DNA of 64,000 nt from Cyanophora paradoxa (Eukaryota; Glaucocystophyceae; Cyanophorales; Cyanophoraceae), in the NCBI GenBank assembly GCA_004431415.1, contig QPMI01000428.1:310001-374000 (forward strand). Reading direction: 5' to 3'. The position numbers were made by a program, and so were the translations under genes. The notes below the pieces were generated by a model that worked only from the letters and a program-made list of their open reading frames with translations, ran no database searches and had not been told where the DNA came from. Shown one piece after another: positions 1 through 10,100 of this stretch; positions within the stretch are counted from its first letter, which is position 1, and each line of letters begins with the position of its first letter.

Positions 1-712
1 CGAGCGAACGCCGACGCGCGAGCTGCGAGCGACCGCGAGCGACCGCGAGCAATCGCTGTGGTGCAGGGTCGGTCACATAGAGCTGAGCAGCAGCATAACA
101 GCCCCTGAGGGAGCCGGCTTTGAGAGTCGTTGAATAGTGGGGGGGTACTTGTCGTCACATCAAATGTGTACCCCGTTCGCGAGCGCTTCGCGGGCACAGC
201 GCGAAGCCACCGCCGTGGAGCACCAGCGACAGCGACCAGAGCAGATGAACAGCAGTCCGCGACCGACTGGAGCAGCGACCGAAGCGACCGACGTACCGCG
301 GAAGCGTTGGCGGTCCGTTGCACCATCAAGGCTGGCGTCGCCCTCGAGCTCGCATCTCCTGAACACCCGAATGCGCAGGCACCGATGCGCCGCGGGCCGA
401 TGCGCCGCCCTCATGTCCTGCGAGCCAGGACTGGTGCCGCGAGCCAGTTACCGTGAGCCAGAGAGATAGAACGCTCGTAGTGGCTCTCCTGCTTCGGAGA
501 ACCACCCGCCGCCAAGTATTCCGGAGCACGCTTGATTGACCCGCGGCATCGGCCATAGCTCCTCTCACACGTGCCGCAGTGTGCTCGGATGCTTTGTGAC
601 CCTATTCTGCTGCTTAATTTTGCACAGATGCCGCCGAAGCATGTCCGTCCTCTGTCGTTTCCCAAGGGTGCGCGAACGCTGATCTGATTGTATCACTAGC
701 GTGAACTAGCGG
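1..712. other. No gene seen; short repeats at the window edge
   Basis: I see no supported gene here. The first 60 bases consist of short degenerate repeats of the word GCGAGCGACC. The open frames are overlapping, basic and Arg/Ala-rich, as expected of random GC-rich DNA, and none carries a recognisable motif or an intron fitting the local splice grammar. Confidence 0.5.
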
Positions 713-1066
713 GGCGGCTAGCCCCCCAAATTAGGGTGGACGCGACCACCAAATTAAGCTCCCCCGCTAGATCGCCCGGGTCGCCGGGCCGGGGCCCATC
801 GCCCAGGGCGCGCACAGACTCCGCGCATGTTCCTACGCCTTTATATACATGCATATAAGATAGAGCACCCCTGTGAAACTTCAGAATCCGGGTTCTCAAC
901 ACTCGGCGGGCCTTAGATCGAATTTGCCTCGGGCGGAATAGATCCGGGATCGCCGAAATTGCTGAGTTGCGAACGGTTTAGCTGGACTTAACAATAGGTA
1001 GCTAGCGACTCCGTGACGGGTCGGAGTTTCCTAGCTATAGTAGCTGGGTAAATGAGAAGGTCCTAT
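713..1066. repeat. Direct repeat, copy 1 (~353 bp)
   Basis: This stretch recurs almost letter for letter at 3133-3485. The only difference noticed is one extra C in the C-run near the left end of this copy. The repeat starts at GGCGGCTAGCC and ends at GAGAAGGTCCTAT; sequence on both outer sides is unrelated. It contains TATATACATGCATATA and no open frame with protein-like composition. Near-identity indicates a recent copy or homogenisation, possibly of a non-autonomous mobile element. Confidence 0.85.
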
Positions 1067-1430
1067 TTTCCATACATAAATCATTGAAATCCAACGACTA
1101 ACCGCAGGACTTGCGCGCAGGCTCGCGGCGGCCACTGCAGCTGCAGTTCCAGTTCCGCAGCGCCCGTCCCCCCGCGCCCCTTGTCCCCGTGCGCGCGCTC
1201 CACGCCCGCACGCCGTCCCCCGATGCGTGCGCTCCCCGCGCCCTGCTCCCTCCGCGGCCCCCCGCGCCCCGGCTCTGATGCCCCCCGCGGGCCCCACCGG
1301 TTCGCCGCGCCCCTTGCCCATCCTCAAGCCCCCCCGCCGCGCTCCTCGCCTTCCCCCCCCCCCCCCCCCCCCCCTCTTCCTTCCCCACCAACCCCGCCGC
1401 ATCCCCGCCCCCGTTACCTAGTCGAATAAT
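1067..1430. other. C-rich spacer with a poly-C tract
   Basis: No gene is supported. The stretch is strongly C-rich on the plus strand and carries an uninterrupted C run at about 1350-1373. Long open frames on both strands are compositional artefacts (Pro-rich one way, Gly/Arg-rich the other). Confidence 0.5.
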
Positions 1431-2337
1431 CCTGATTGATCCTGCACCCCGCAGCAGGCCTCGCGGGCGGAATACCGGCGCCGAGCGGCGCCGACGCCCA
1501 GCGCCGACGCCCCTGGGGCGCCCGATTATTTCGTGCTCGGCGGCACTGCGGGACGCGGCGCGGCTCGCCGTCGAGGCCGCCCTGGACGTCCGCGGCATCG
1601 CCTTCGAGCGCGCCGGCGTCGCCCTCCGCCCCCACAACGGCTTCGGTCCGCCCCGCCCCGCCCGCCCGCCCCGCCCCGCCCTGCCCGGCCCCCCTCGCCT
1701 CGCCCCCCGCCCCGCCCTCCCCGTCCAGCCCGGCCCGCTCCGGCCCGCCCCGCTCCGGCCCGCCCCGCCGCCCCGCCCCGCCGCCCCTGCCTGCCCCGCC
1801 CCGCCCCGCCCCTGCCTGCCCGCCCGGCCCGCCCGCCGGCGCTGACGCGGGCGCAGGGGCCGGCGAGCTGCAGACGTACCTCGTGCGGGCGGGCGAGCGG
1901 GCGGGCCAGCTGCTCTTCGCCGGCGATCTCGTCGCCCAGGCGCGCCACCCGTCAGATCTGATCTGAGCTGATCCGATCTGAGCTTCTGAGCTGAGCTGGG
2001 CAGCGCGCAGGTGGCGGCGGCGCAGCGTGCGAGCACAAGGACAAGGAGAGGACGAGGTCGCAGCGTGCGAGCACAACGACGCCCCGCTGGAGGGGTACGA
2101 CGCGGAGGGGTACGGTAATTTGTGCACGTTGTACCCGCTGTAGAGTTCTCTCCTTCTGGTAAAATCCTCCGCAGGGGCTTCTCGCGGAAGCTCAACACGG
2201 GCCTCGTCGTCGGTCCGTGTACCCCCACCCTCCGAAGGGGTAGAGGGAGAAATGAAGGAGCGTGCGCGCCCCAGAGCTCGTTCTGGTCGATAAGTCGGAC
2301 ACCGCCAAGCCGGCCTTCGCCAACTTCAACGCCCAGG
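1430..2337 (+). CDS. Hypothetical multi-exon gene or gene fragment
   Basis: Unidentified. Several exon-like pieces obey the local splice grammar. The first (about 1530-1629) reads ALRDAARLAVEAALDVRG through to RPHNGF. A GC-rich intron follows, with a branch-like CTGAC and an acceptor ending GCGCAG near 1856. The next exon reads in phase GAGELQTYLVRAGERAG to LFAGDLVAQ. Further likely pieces are EHNDAPLEGYDAEGYG (about 2064-2115), a short one near 2172-2211, and ELVLVDKSDTAKPAFANF (about 2275-2337), which ends at a GTGCGC donor. No start codon or convincing stop was placed, so it may be a remnant. It sits between the two copies of the 353-bp direct repeat, which raises the possibility of a transferred or captured segment. 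I recognise no family. Confidence 0.4.
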
Positions 2338-3132
2338 TGCGCATGCGCACGCCCCCCTGCGGGCCCTGCCCCGGCCCCTGCATTTCCGAGCGCTGGCCAG
2401 CCGGCGCCACAATCTAGTATAACTGCTCTCGCACGCCCCATGCCAATTTAGGCTTCAAATTACATAAGCTCGTTCTCATATCATCTTTCCATATCAATGC
2501 TCTTCTAACTTCAGGATTCGAAGCGCAGCAGCGCGCGTGCGCGCAGTGGCCCTGCTTTGATGATGCACGAGCCCCAAGGTGTGTCTTTCTATGGGTGTTG
2601 CGCTCGGGCTTTTTTGGCTGATTGGACGGGGTGCGAGGGGGCCAGTGTCGCTGGGACCCGGTTTTGGCTGGCGCGAGCGGATTTTGGAGTCTCTCGGGTC
2701 TGCTGCGACGCTCGAGAGCATTGGACAGCATGCCGCCGGCCGCGGCGCCGCCACGCAGAGCAGCGCGGCGCGCGGATGCGCCGGCAAGCGATGCACCTGC
2801 ACGCAGGCAGCAGCAATTTGATCCGCTTGCTGGCACACAGGAAGACGTTTCCCGACATTAGAAACAGTGAATTCGTGATAGATTAGATGCCTGCTGGGCG
2901 GCAATCAAGCGCCCGATGGAAATTTCGGTGTGGCCAACAGTCATACAAGCCCAACCCTGGCGGCCGGGAACTGCAGGCTGTTGCCCGCAGGGGGGGGGCA
3001 ATCCGCGGTTAAAATCTTGGGTCAATTCTTAATTTCGAGTCGAATAATTACTTATTATGGCCAAAATTAACGTTTTTAAGCTTTATTTCGACGCTTTTAA
3101 GCGTAATTTCGCCGAATTATACCGAAATCCGT
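2338..3132. other. Gene-poor stretch
   Basis: No gene is supported. Overlapping frames exist on both strands at 2414-2904, but they have no motifs and show mirrored Arg/Ala composition. The right end (3000-3130) turns AT-rich with repeats of a TTTTAAGC-like word. Confidence 0.4.
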
Positions 3133-3485
3133 GGCGGCTAGCCCCCAAATTAGGGTGGACGCGACCACCAAATTAAGCTCCCCCGCTAGATCGCCCGGGT
3201 CGCCGGGCCGGGGCCCATCGCCCAGGGCGCGCACAGACTCCGCGCATGTTCCTACGCCTTTATATACATGCATATAAGATAGAGCACCCCTGTGAAACTT
3301 CAGAATCCGGGTTCTCAACACTCGGCGGGCCTTAGATCGAATTTGCCTCGGGCGGAATAGATCCGGGATCGCCGAAATTGCTGAGTTGCGAACGGTTTAG
3401 CTGGACTTAACAATAGGTAGCTAGCGACTCCGTGACGGGTCGGAGTTTCCTAGCTATAGTAGCTGGGTAAATGAGAAGGTCCTAT
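3133..3485. repeat. Direct repeat, copy 2 (~353 bp)
   Basis: Second copy of the repeat at 713-1066, in the same orientation. Its right end lies about 30 bp from the outer edge of the large foldback element at 3515-4412, so the two may have moved or been duplicated together. Confidence 0.85.
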
Positions 3486-3514
3486 ATATAGCGCGCGCCG
3501 TGCCGCGCCGGCCC

Positions 3515-4412
3515 ATATAGCTAGCGCTGCGCTAGCTATATATAGCGCGCGCCGCGCCGCGCCGGCGCGGCCCAGCGCGCGGCCCGGCGGCCGGTCCACC
3601 GACGCGGTCCGACGGTCCGGCGACGGACCACCGTATACGTGAGTAACGTGACGGCACGTCGCGTCGGCCGCGGTCCATGGTCGACGCTAGTACTAGTCGG
3701 ACGTCGACGTGGTCTCCGGCGACTCTCCGCTCGTCCGTCGTCGTCAAAAAATTGCGAGTGTGGTACCCCGGGCCCGGCCTGGGCAGTGGGCAGGCGCGCG
3801 CCGCCGGCCCGCCGCCGGGCCGGCGCCGGGCCGGCCCGCGCCGCGTCCCGCCGGCCGCCGGCCGGTACCGCTGGTAGCAGCAAAAGCCGGCCAGCCGCGC
3901 GGCTTCGGGGCCCGGCTCGGCTAGTGCCTGGCCGCCCGGGCGCCGGCGCCGGCCGGCCGGGCTAGCGCTGGCCGGGCCTGGCCCGGCCCTGGCCCGTCAG
4001 GCCGGGCCGGCCCGGGCGCCGGGCCGCCGCCGGCGCCGGCCCGGCGGCACGGCGCCGTGACGGCGGCCGGCGGGACGCGGCGCGGGCCGGCCCGGCGCCG
4101 GCCCGGCGGCGGGCCGGCGGCGCGCGCCTGCCCACTGCCCAGGCCGGGCCCGGGGTACCACACTCGCAATGTTTTGACGACGACGGACGAGCGGATCGGA
4201 GAGTCGCCGGAGACCACGTCGACGTCCGACTAGTACTAGCGTCGACCATGGACCGCGGCCGACGCGACGTGCCGTCACGTTACTCACGTATACGGTGGTC
4301 CGTCGCCGGACCGTCGGACCGCGTCGGTGGACCGGCCGCCGGGCCGCGCGCTGGGCCGCGCCGGCGCGGCGCGGCGCGCGCTATATATAGCTAGCGCAGC
4401 GCTAGCTACTAT
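3515..4412. mobile_element. Large foldback element: ~346-bp inverted arms, 200-bp loop
   Basis: The left arm (about 3515-3860) and right arm (about 4061-4412) are reverse complements over nearly their whole length; the loop is about 3861-4060. Shared landmarks include CTAGCGCTGCGCTAGC at the outer ends, TATATATAGCGCGCG, the block around the ATACGTGAGTAACGTGACGG motif, and TGGGCAGTGGGCAGG near the inner ends. The differences seen are a 5-bp indel in the ACTCTCC/GCTCGTCC region, a substitution in the A-run before TTGCGAGT, and a small indel at the outer tip. There is no coding capacity of note. The structure fits a foldback or MITE-type element or a hairpin-forming repeat. No target-site duplication could be fixed because the outer flanks are themselves palindromic. 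Confidence 0.8.
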
Positions 4413-5098
4413 ATGCTAGCGCTTTTTTAAAACTGGACGCAATTTTTACGGATCTTTTTAACAACTCCTAGTTAGGTAATTCAGAATTAACGCCCGGTAC
4501 CTTCGTTCGCCCTGTTCTATTGAGGTTGCCTCTTTCCTTCCAAGTTTTCTGTACCCACCCTACCTCCAGGTCGCCCTCCCGCTGTATCGTATGCTAATAC
4601 GCAATTGCCAGTGCGGCCGCTGCGGCGGCAACCGGCTGGGGTCCTGGGGAGTCAGTGGGGACTCAGTGGGGAGTCAGTGGGGACTCAGTGAGTCACTGGG
4701 GACTCAGTGGGGAGTCAGTGGCCCAGTGGGGGCCGCGGCCCGCGGGCCACTGGGCCAGCTGCCAGCCTGGCAGGAGCCTGGGGGCCCGGCCGCCCGGCGC
4801 CCGGCGCCCTGCGCAGCTGGGGCCCCCGAGGCTGGGGGCCAGGAGCTTCAACTCCTGGGAGCTGCCAGCCGGCGGCCGCGGCCCGCGGGCTTGAATCGAG
4901 GCCCGATGATTCGCGATCGAGGGGCCCAGCCAATCAATATCGATATCCAATTTCAATATGTGATTCTCGATTAATTGAATAGTACACTAATAGTCTAATA
5001 CTGTACTATTACAATATTAATATTGGCTCAGCGGCTTTGCCGATCGCGAATGAATGAATATATATGATCATGCTAGTACTGTAAACGTACTAATATCC
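4413..5098. other. Spacer with GGACTCAGTGGGGAGTCAGT repeats
   Basis: No gene seen. At 4638-4725 a run of degenerate GGGGACTCAGT / GGGGAGTCAGT units reads like an internal palindrome centred on CAGTGAGTCACTG. A GC-rich patch of CCAGCCTGGCAGG and GGCCGCGGCC words follows, then AT-rich sequence with scattered GATC and TATTAATATT palindromes. Confidence 0.5.
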
Positions 5099-5675
5099 GC
5101 CAGCACTTTAATTCGACAAAACCCGAAAATCCTGTCGAAAATTAGCTTCGTCCGCCAGCGTCTTGATTTCGACACCCTGCGACTTCGCCATAGAGAGGTC
5201 AGCCGCTGATACCCCTCTCTCCATACAAAGGCTTAATTCGCCAGCGTCAAATATTCGACAGCGCGAGGGTCTGGCGAATATAGTCGAAATTAAACGCTGG
5301 CGGAAATTCGTACGTTTCAGTACCGTGTCAGTACGGTACTGTGATTCTGTGAATTCGAATGCACGAATTTTCGAGTCAAATTCCGACAGCACTTTAAATT
5401 TATTTCGCCAGAACCCGCCGGGCCGTTCAACGTTAACCCGAAAATCCTGGGCCCACGGCCGCCCACGGCGGCCCACCCCGCGCGGCCGCGCCGCGCGCGA
5501 CCTCGCCATGCACGAGTCAGCCGCTAGTACCCCTCCCGGGCCTGCATACAAGAGCTCAATTCGATGTTCCGAAGCTCGCCAGCGTCAAATATTCGTCAGC
5601 GCGAGTTTCTGGCGAATTATCTGCCGCGAATATAGTCGAAACTTGAAATTAAACGCTGACGAAATTTTTAGATGA
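5099..5675. repeat. Diverged tandem repeat, two units of ~290 bp
   Basis: Unit A (about 5099-5384) and unit B (about 5385-5675) share the same order of blocks: CAGCACTTTAA, then ACCCGAAAATCCTG, then a GCGAC[T/C]TCGCCAT block followed by CAGCCGCT and TACCCCTC, then CGCCAGCGTCAAATATTCG, then CTGGCGAAT and finally GAAATTAAACGCTG. Within each unit the last blocks are partly reverse complements (CGCCAGCGT against ACGCTGGCG), giving a hairpin. No coding function is apparent. Confidence 0.6.
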
Positions 5676-5882
5676 ATCGAACCTCGGAATCCCATTACTC
5701 AGTGATATCGATGTGCGCATGCCGCATGCGCAGTACTAGTAGTAGTCTAGGAGACTAGGACTACTAGTAGTCACTAGTGCCACGGTGCCTCCCGGACCAA
5801 GAGTCCCGGTCCCTGAGTCCCGGAGTCCGGAGTCCGGAATCCGGATCATCGGATCCCCTCGCCCCGGGCCCCTACTGGTATA
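5676..5882. other. Palindrome-rich spacer
   Basis: No gene. It contains an interrupted palindrome around ACTAGTAGTAGTCTAG / CTAGGACTACTAGTAGT and runs of AGTCCCGG / GGAGTCCGGA words, ending at the TA that borders the next element. Confidence 0.4.
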
Positions 5883-6143
5883 CCGTAGAGCAGGAAAATA
5901 GTGGGCCGGAAATTAGTGGACTAGAAAACTAAGCCCTCCCTTAGGCAAAATACTGGAGCCCGAAATTAGTGGACCAAAACCTTGTCAGGCTTGCATGGGG
6001 CGGTAATTGTATGGGGTACTGTATGGGGCAGCCTAGCAGCAGGGAAATACTCGAGCCCGAAATTAGTGGACTGAGTCAAGTTTTCGGTCCACTAATTTCG
6101 GGCTCCACTAATTTTCTGCGTCCAGTATTTTCCTGCTCTACGG
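5883..6143. mobile_element. MITE-like element 1, TA-flanked
   Basis: A 261-bp element with terminal inverted repeats beginning CCGTAGAGCAGGAAAATA on both ends, flanked directly by TA on each side (5881-5882 and 6144-6145), as in Tc1/mariner-type insertion. The interior carries about five copies of the word GAAATTAGTGGAC or its complement, and a core (5989-6026) with GGCGGTAATT followed by GGGGTACTGTAT. No open frame is present, so it would be non-autonomous. The core is shared with the element at 18081-18389. Confidence 0.75.
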
Positions 6144-6145
6144 TA

Positions 6146-6545
6146 GCTAGCCGCTGAGCGCCGGCCTCCCCGGCCCGCCGGGCGGGCCGGGCCCCGCGGC
6201 CCCCGCCCGGGCCGCCCCAAGCATTGGGGGCTCTCTTTCGAGTCAGTTTCGACCTTCCAAAGTTCTTGCAATTTTGCAGTGCAATATTTGCGAACCATGA
6301 ATTCCAATTTTTTGGGGAGAGCCTGAGCAGCACCTATGTCACGACGGTACAACCTGCAACTTAGACTGCAAGCTAGCTCTGCGAAGGCGGGCCCCGGGGA
6401 GGGGGCGGCCAGTGCAAAACGAATTCCAAGCGAAAAACACAAAAGCTGCACGCGCGCTAAACAACGCTAATACTGAAACAGTCTGACGAAACTCCGCGAA
6501 ACAGATCGGAGACGCGGGCGGCGCCGGCGGCGCCGGCGCTCGAGC
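6146..6545. other. Spacer downstream of the JmjC gene
   Basis: No gene seen. This is presumably the 3' flank of the minus-strand JmjC gene, with a GC-rich patch at 6150-6220. No polyadenylation signal was identified with confidence. Confidence 0.4.
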
Positions 6546-7081
6546 TCACGCAGCGGACGGCACGGGTGCCGAGCACTGCGCCGGGGGCGGCTGCTGCTGC
6601 TGCCACTTGGCGCCCGCCTCGGGGAGCGGGAAGGCCGGGACGGGCGGGGCTGGCTGGCCATGGGTCCCCGTGTCAGCCCGGGGGCCCGGGAGGGGCGGCG
6701 CGGGCGGCGACGCCGACGCGGTCGGCTGCGGGAGCCGATGGGCGGCGGGCAGGGGCGCCGCGGGGTGCGGCGGGGCGGGCGGGAGGTCCGAGGCGGCCCT
6801 GGGGAGCTGCGGGGCGGGCGGGAGCGCTCCCGCCCGCGCCGCCTCCCGCACAGGGGACTGCGACATGCCGTCCGCCATCGGCGCCGGCGAGTCGTGGTTC
6901 GACTCCGCGCCGGACCTGCTCTCTGCTCGGACCGGCGTCGCCACCCCGCCGCCCCTGCCGCTGCGCCGCCGCGCCCCCGGCCGCGGCCGCGGCCGCGGCC
7001 CCGACCCCTCGGCCGCCCCGGCCCTGGCCCCGCACCGCCGCCGGCGCGGTCGTCGACGTCGAGGAGGAGGAAGCTATCGGT

Positions 7082-7124
<43 letters not shown>

Positions 7125-10100
7125 GCGCCGTTGCGGGCCGGCCCTCAGCGAGGGGTAGAGGCGGGGGCGGCCGCGGGGCCGACCGGTGCCGCGGGCGCGG
7201 GCTACGGCGGCGGGCGATGCCGAGGTCGAGAGGCGGGCCGCCCCGGGCCGCGCCGGGCGGGGCTGCCGTCGGACCCGGACGGGGGCGGCGGGGATGAGCG
7301 CGGGGGCGGGACGGGCGGGATGGCGTGCAGCACTGCGAGCGGGTCCGAGCGGCGCGTCCGCGTCGAGGCGAGCGTCGCCGGGCCCGCGGGCGCCGCCGCC
7401 GCCGCCGCCGGCGCCGCCGGGCCGGGCGGCGCAGTCACCGTGTCCGCCAGCGCCGCCGGCGGCCGGCCCGCGTGCTCCTCGTGGCTACCGGAGGCGCGGC
7501 CGGGGCGGCGGCGGGGGCGGGGGCGAGGGCGAGGGCGCGGGGGAGGCCGCCGCCGGCCGCGCCTGCTTCGCGCCGGGCCGCAGGTCCGTCTCGAAGTCGT
7601 CGCCGAATCCGCGGGCGGCCCGCGCGCGCTTCTTGGGGCCCTCGACGGGCAGCGGCGGGAAGCGCGCCGCGAGCCGCCGCAGCTCGGGGGTCTCCACGGT
7701 CACGAACAGCGTGCAGCCGTGCCGCCCCTCCATCACGCACCTGGCTCAAGCTCAAGCTTAAGCTTAAGCTAAGCTTAAGCTAAAGAAAGAGAGGACGAAC
7801 CGCATGGAGTGGGCGTGGCGGACACAGGCGGAGCGGGTCTTGCAGGAGACGGGCCCCGAGCAGAGGAGGTGGGAGAGGGCGGAGCGGCGGTGGCACGCGT
7901 GGCAGCCGTCCACCTCCGCGTTGATCACGCCGACCTGAGGGCGGGGGCGGGCGGGCGGGCGGGTCAGCGGGGGCCCGGGCGGGCGGTGCCTCTAAGAGGC
8001 CGAGGGGGAAGGGGTCAGCTCCAAGCTCGCAGGAAGCCAGGTGGAGAGCTTGGGTGCTCAAGCTAGAGATCCGAGCGGGCGCGGGCGGGGCGGGGCGGGG
8101 CGGGGGGCCGCGCCTTGTGCTCGCGGCCGAGGTCGCGGTGGCCGCGCAGGGCCGGCGCGTTATCGAAGAGCAGGCGGGCGCGCTCGCGGCCCCCCAGCTC
8201 CTCCTCCAGCACCCCCGCCAGCTGCGAGGGGAGGGAGAGGCTCAGAAGGCGAGGAGGAGGGGGAGTAAAGAGAAGGCGCACGGCGTTGCGGTACTGCGGG
8301 CTGTTCTGGATGTCGACGACCTCGGGCCACGACTTCACGTCGTCCGGCTGCGCGGGCGCGGGGCGGGGCGCGTCAGACAGGGGCGGGGGCGAAGGCGGGC
8401 GCGTGGGGGAGGGAGGGAGGCGAGGCGAGGCAAAGCAGCTCCGGGGGCTAGCGCGGGCGAAGCTGAGCCGGGCCAGAGACCCGAGCCAGGAGCTCCCCCG
8501 TGATCCCCGGCGAGCGCCGGCCGGCCCGAGCCCCGAGCCCGAGCCCCAGGGAGGAGGTGCGAGCGGAGAAGAAGCCCCGAGCTAGAAGCCAGGCGGGGCG
8601 GAGGGCCGGCCGGCCCGAGGGGGCCCCCGGGCACCTTGGCGAGCATGATGCGGGACAGGACGCGCTGCACGTTGATCCCTGCGCGCGCACGCCCGTCAGC
8701 AGGCGATCGAACGGGGAGGGCGGCCGGGCGGCAAGCGATGGACGGAGTTCTGGAGCACTTCAACTCTAGGGGTAGGAGTCTCCGGCAGCCTCAGGGTTCT
8801 CTCTAGGGGGCGGGCGGGCCTGGGCGGGCGGGGCGGGGCGGGGCCACACCGGAGGGCTTGCAGCGGAGGATGTCGTCGGCGCGCTCGCCCGCCGCCCAGG
8901 CGTCCAGCCAGTCGCCCCACGCGAAGTTGACCGACTCCGCGATGTTGAAGCCCATGTTCACGCCCTGATCGCCACGAAAAGGCGTCAGCCCGAGCCCGGG
9001 GCGGGGCGGGGCGGGTAGCCCGATCGCAGAGGGCCCTAAACCCCTTGAGCCCGGGCTCGAGGCGGGGCGGGCCGGGGCGGGGCGGGGCATGGCGGGCGTG
9101 GGGGAGCGTGAGCCCCAGTTCGAGAACCCGTGGCCCTAAGCACTGACCAACCAACCAACTAAGGGAAGGGGCGGGGCGGGGCAAAGGCGCCCCGGGTCCT
9201 CTGTACGAGCCCCTCCCGGACCGCCGGCCCCCTCGGGGCCTCGCAGGGCGGACCTGGTGGAAGCAGCCGTAGTCGGTGCAGACGATGTCGCCGGGGCGCT
9301 GCACGAGGCGCCACACGCGGAAGCCCGCCTCCACCAGCTCCTGCGCACGCGAGGCGAGGCGAGGCACCCCGCCCCGCGTCAGAGAGAGAGAGAGAGAGAG
9401 AGATGGAAGAAGGTCCAGGCCGGCCCGAAATCTCCCCCGCCCCGCCCCGCCCCGCGCCCCGGGGCCCGCGCGGTGCACGGCTCGCCTGGGGGTCGAAGAA
9501 GAGGGTCTTGGCGGGGAGGGGCCCCTCCAGCACCGCCGAGCGCTCCCCCACGAAGTGCGGGTACTGTATATCCGAGCGGGTCAGATCAGATCGGATCAGA
9601 TCACATCAGATGAGAGGAGGGGCGCGCCTTGTCGCGGACGTAGTCCTGGAGGCGGGGCCGGTCCTCGGGCGCCAGCACGTACCACACCTGCGCAGGCGCG
9701 GGGCGGGGCGGGGCGGGGTGGGGCGGGGCGGGGCGGTGGGTCAGACCCACCGAGCAGAGCGGGCGGCGTGCGGCATGTGGGGCGGGGCGGGAAGCGCTGC
9801 CGCGGCCGCCTTCGGGCATCCATCTATCCAGCTATCCACCTATCCTCGGGCGGGCGGGGCGGGGCGGGGCTCTGGACCTTGGGGGCGCCGTAGGAGACGT
9901 AGTTGAAGGAGCCGAGCAGCTCGTCCTCCAGGTGCATGCAGAAAAACGTCCACGGCTGCGCCCGGGGCGTTAGTTGGGCGCGAGGGGGGCGGCGCGGGGC
10001 GGCGAGGAGGATAGGATACGGGGAGGATAGGGGTCCCGCGGGGGGCTCGGGTCGCGGTGCGGGAGGGGGGAGTGGGGCGGGCGGGCGGGCGTCGTCGAAC

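Noticed and set aside
1098-2441. 447-codon open frame on the minus strand
   Set aside because: Arg/Gly/Ala-rich product of GC-rich DNA, overlapping better-supported plus-strand exon pieces; no motifs.
4638-4725. GGACTCAGT repeats considered as a CRISPR-like array
   Set aside because: Units are adjacent without spacers and the host is clearly eukaryotic.
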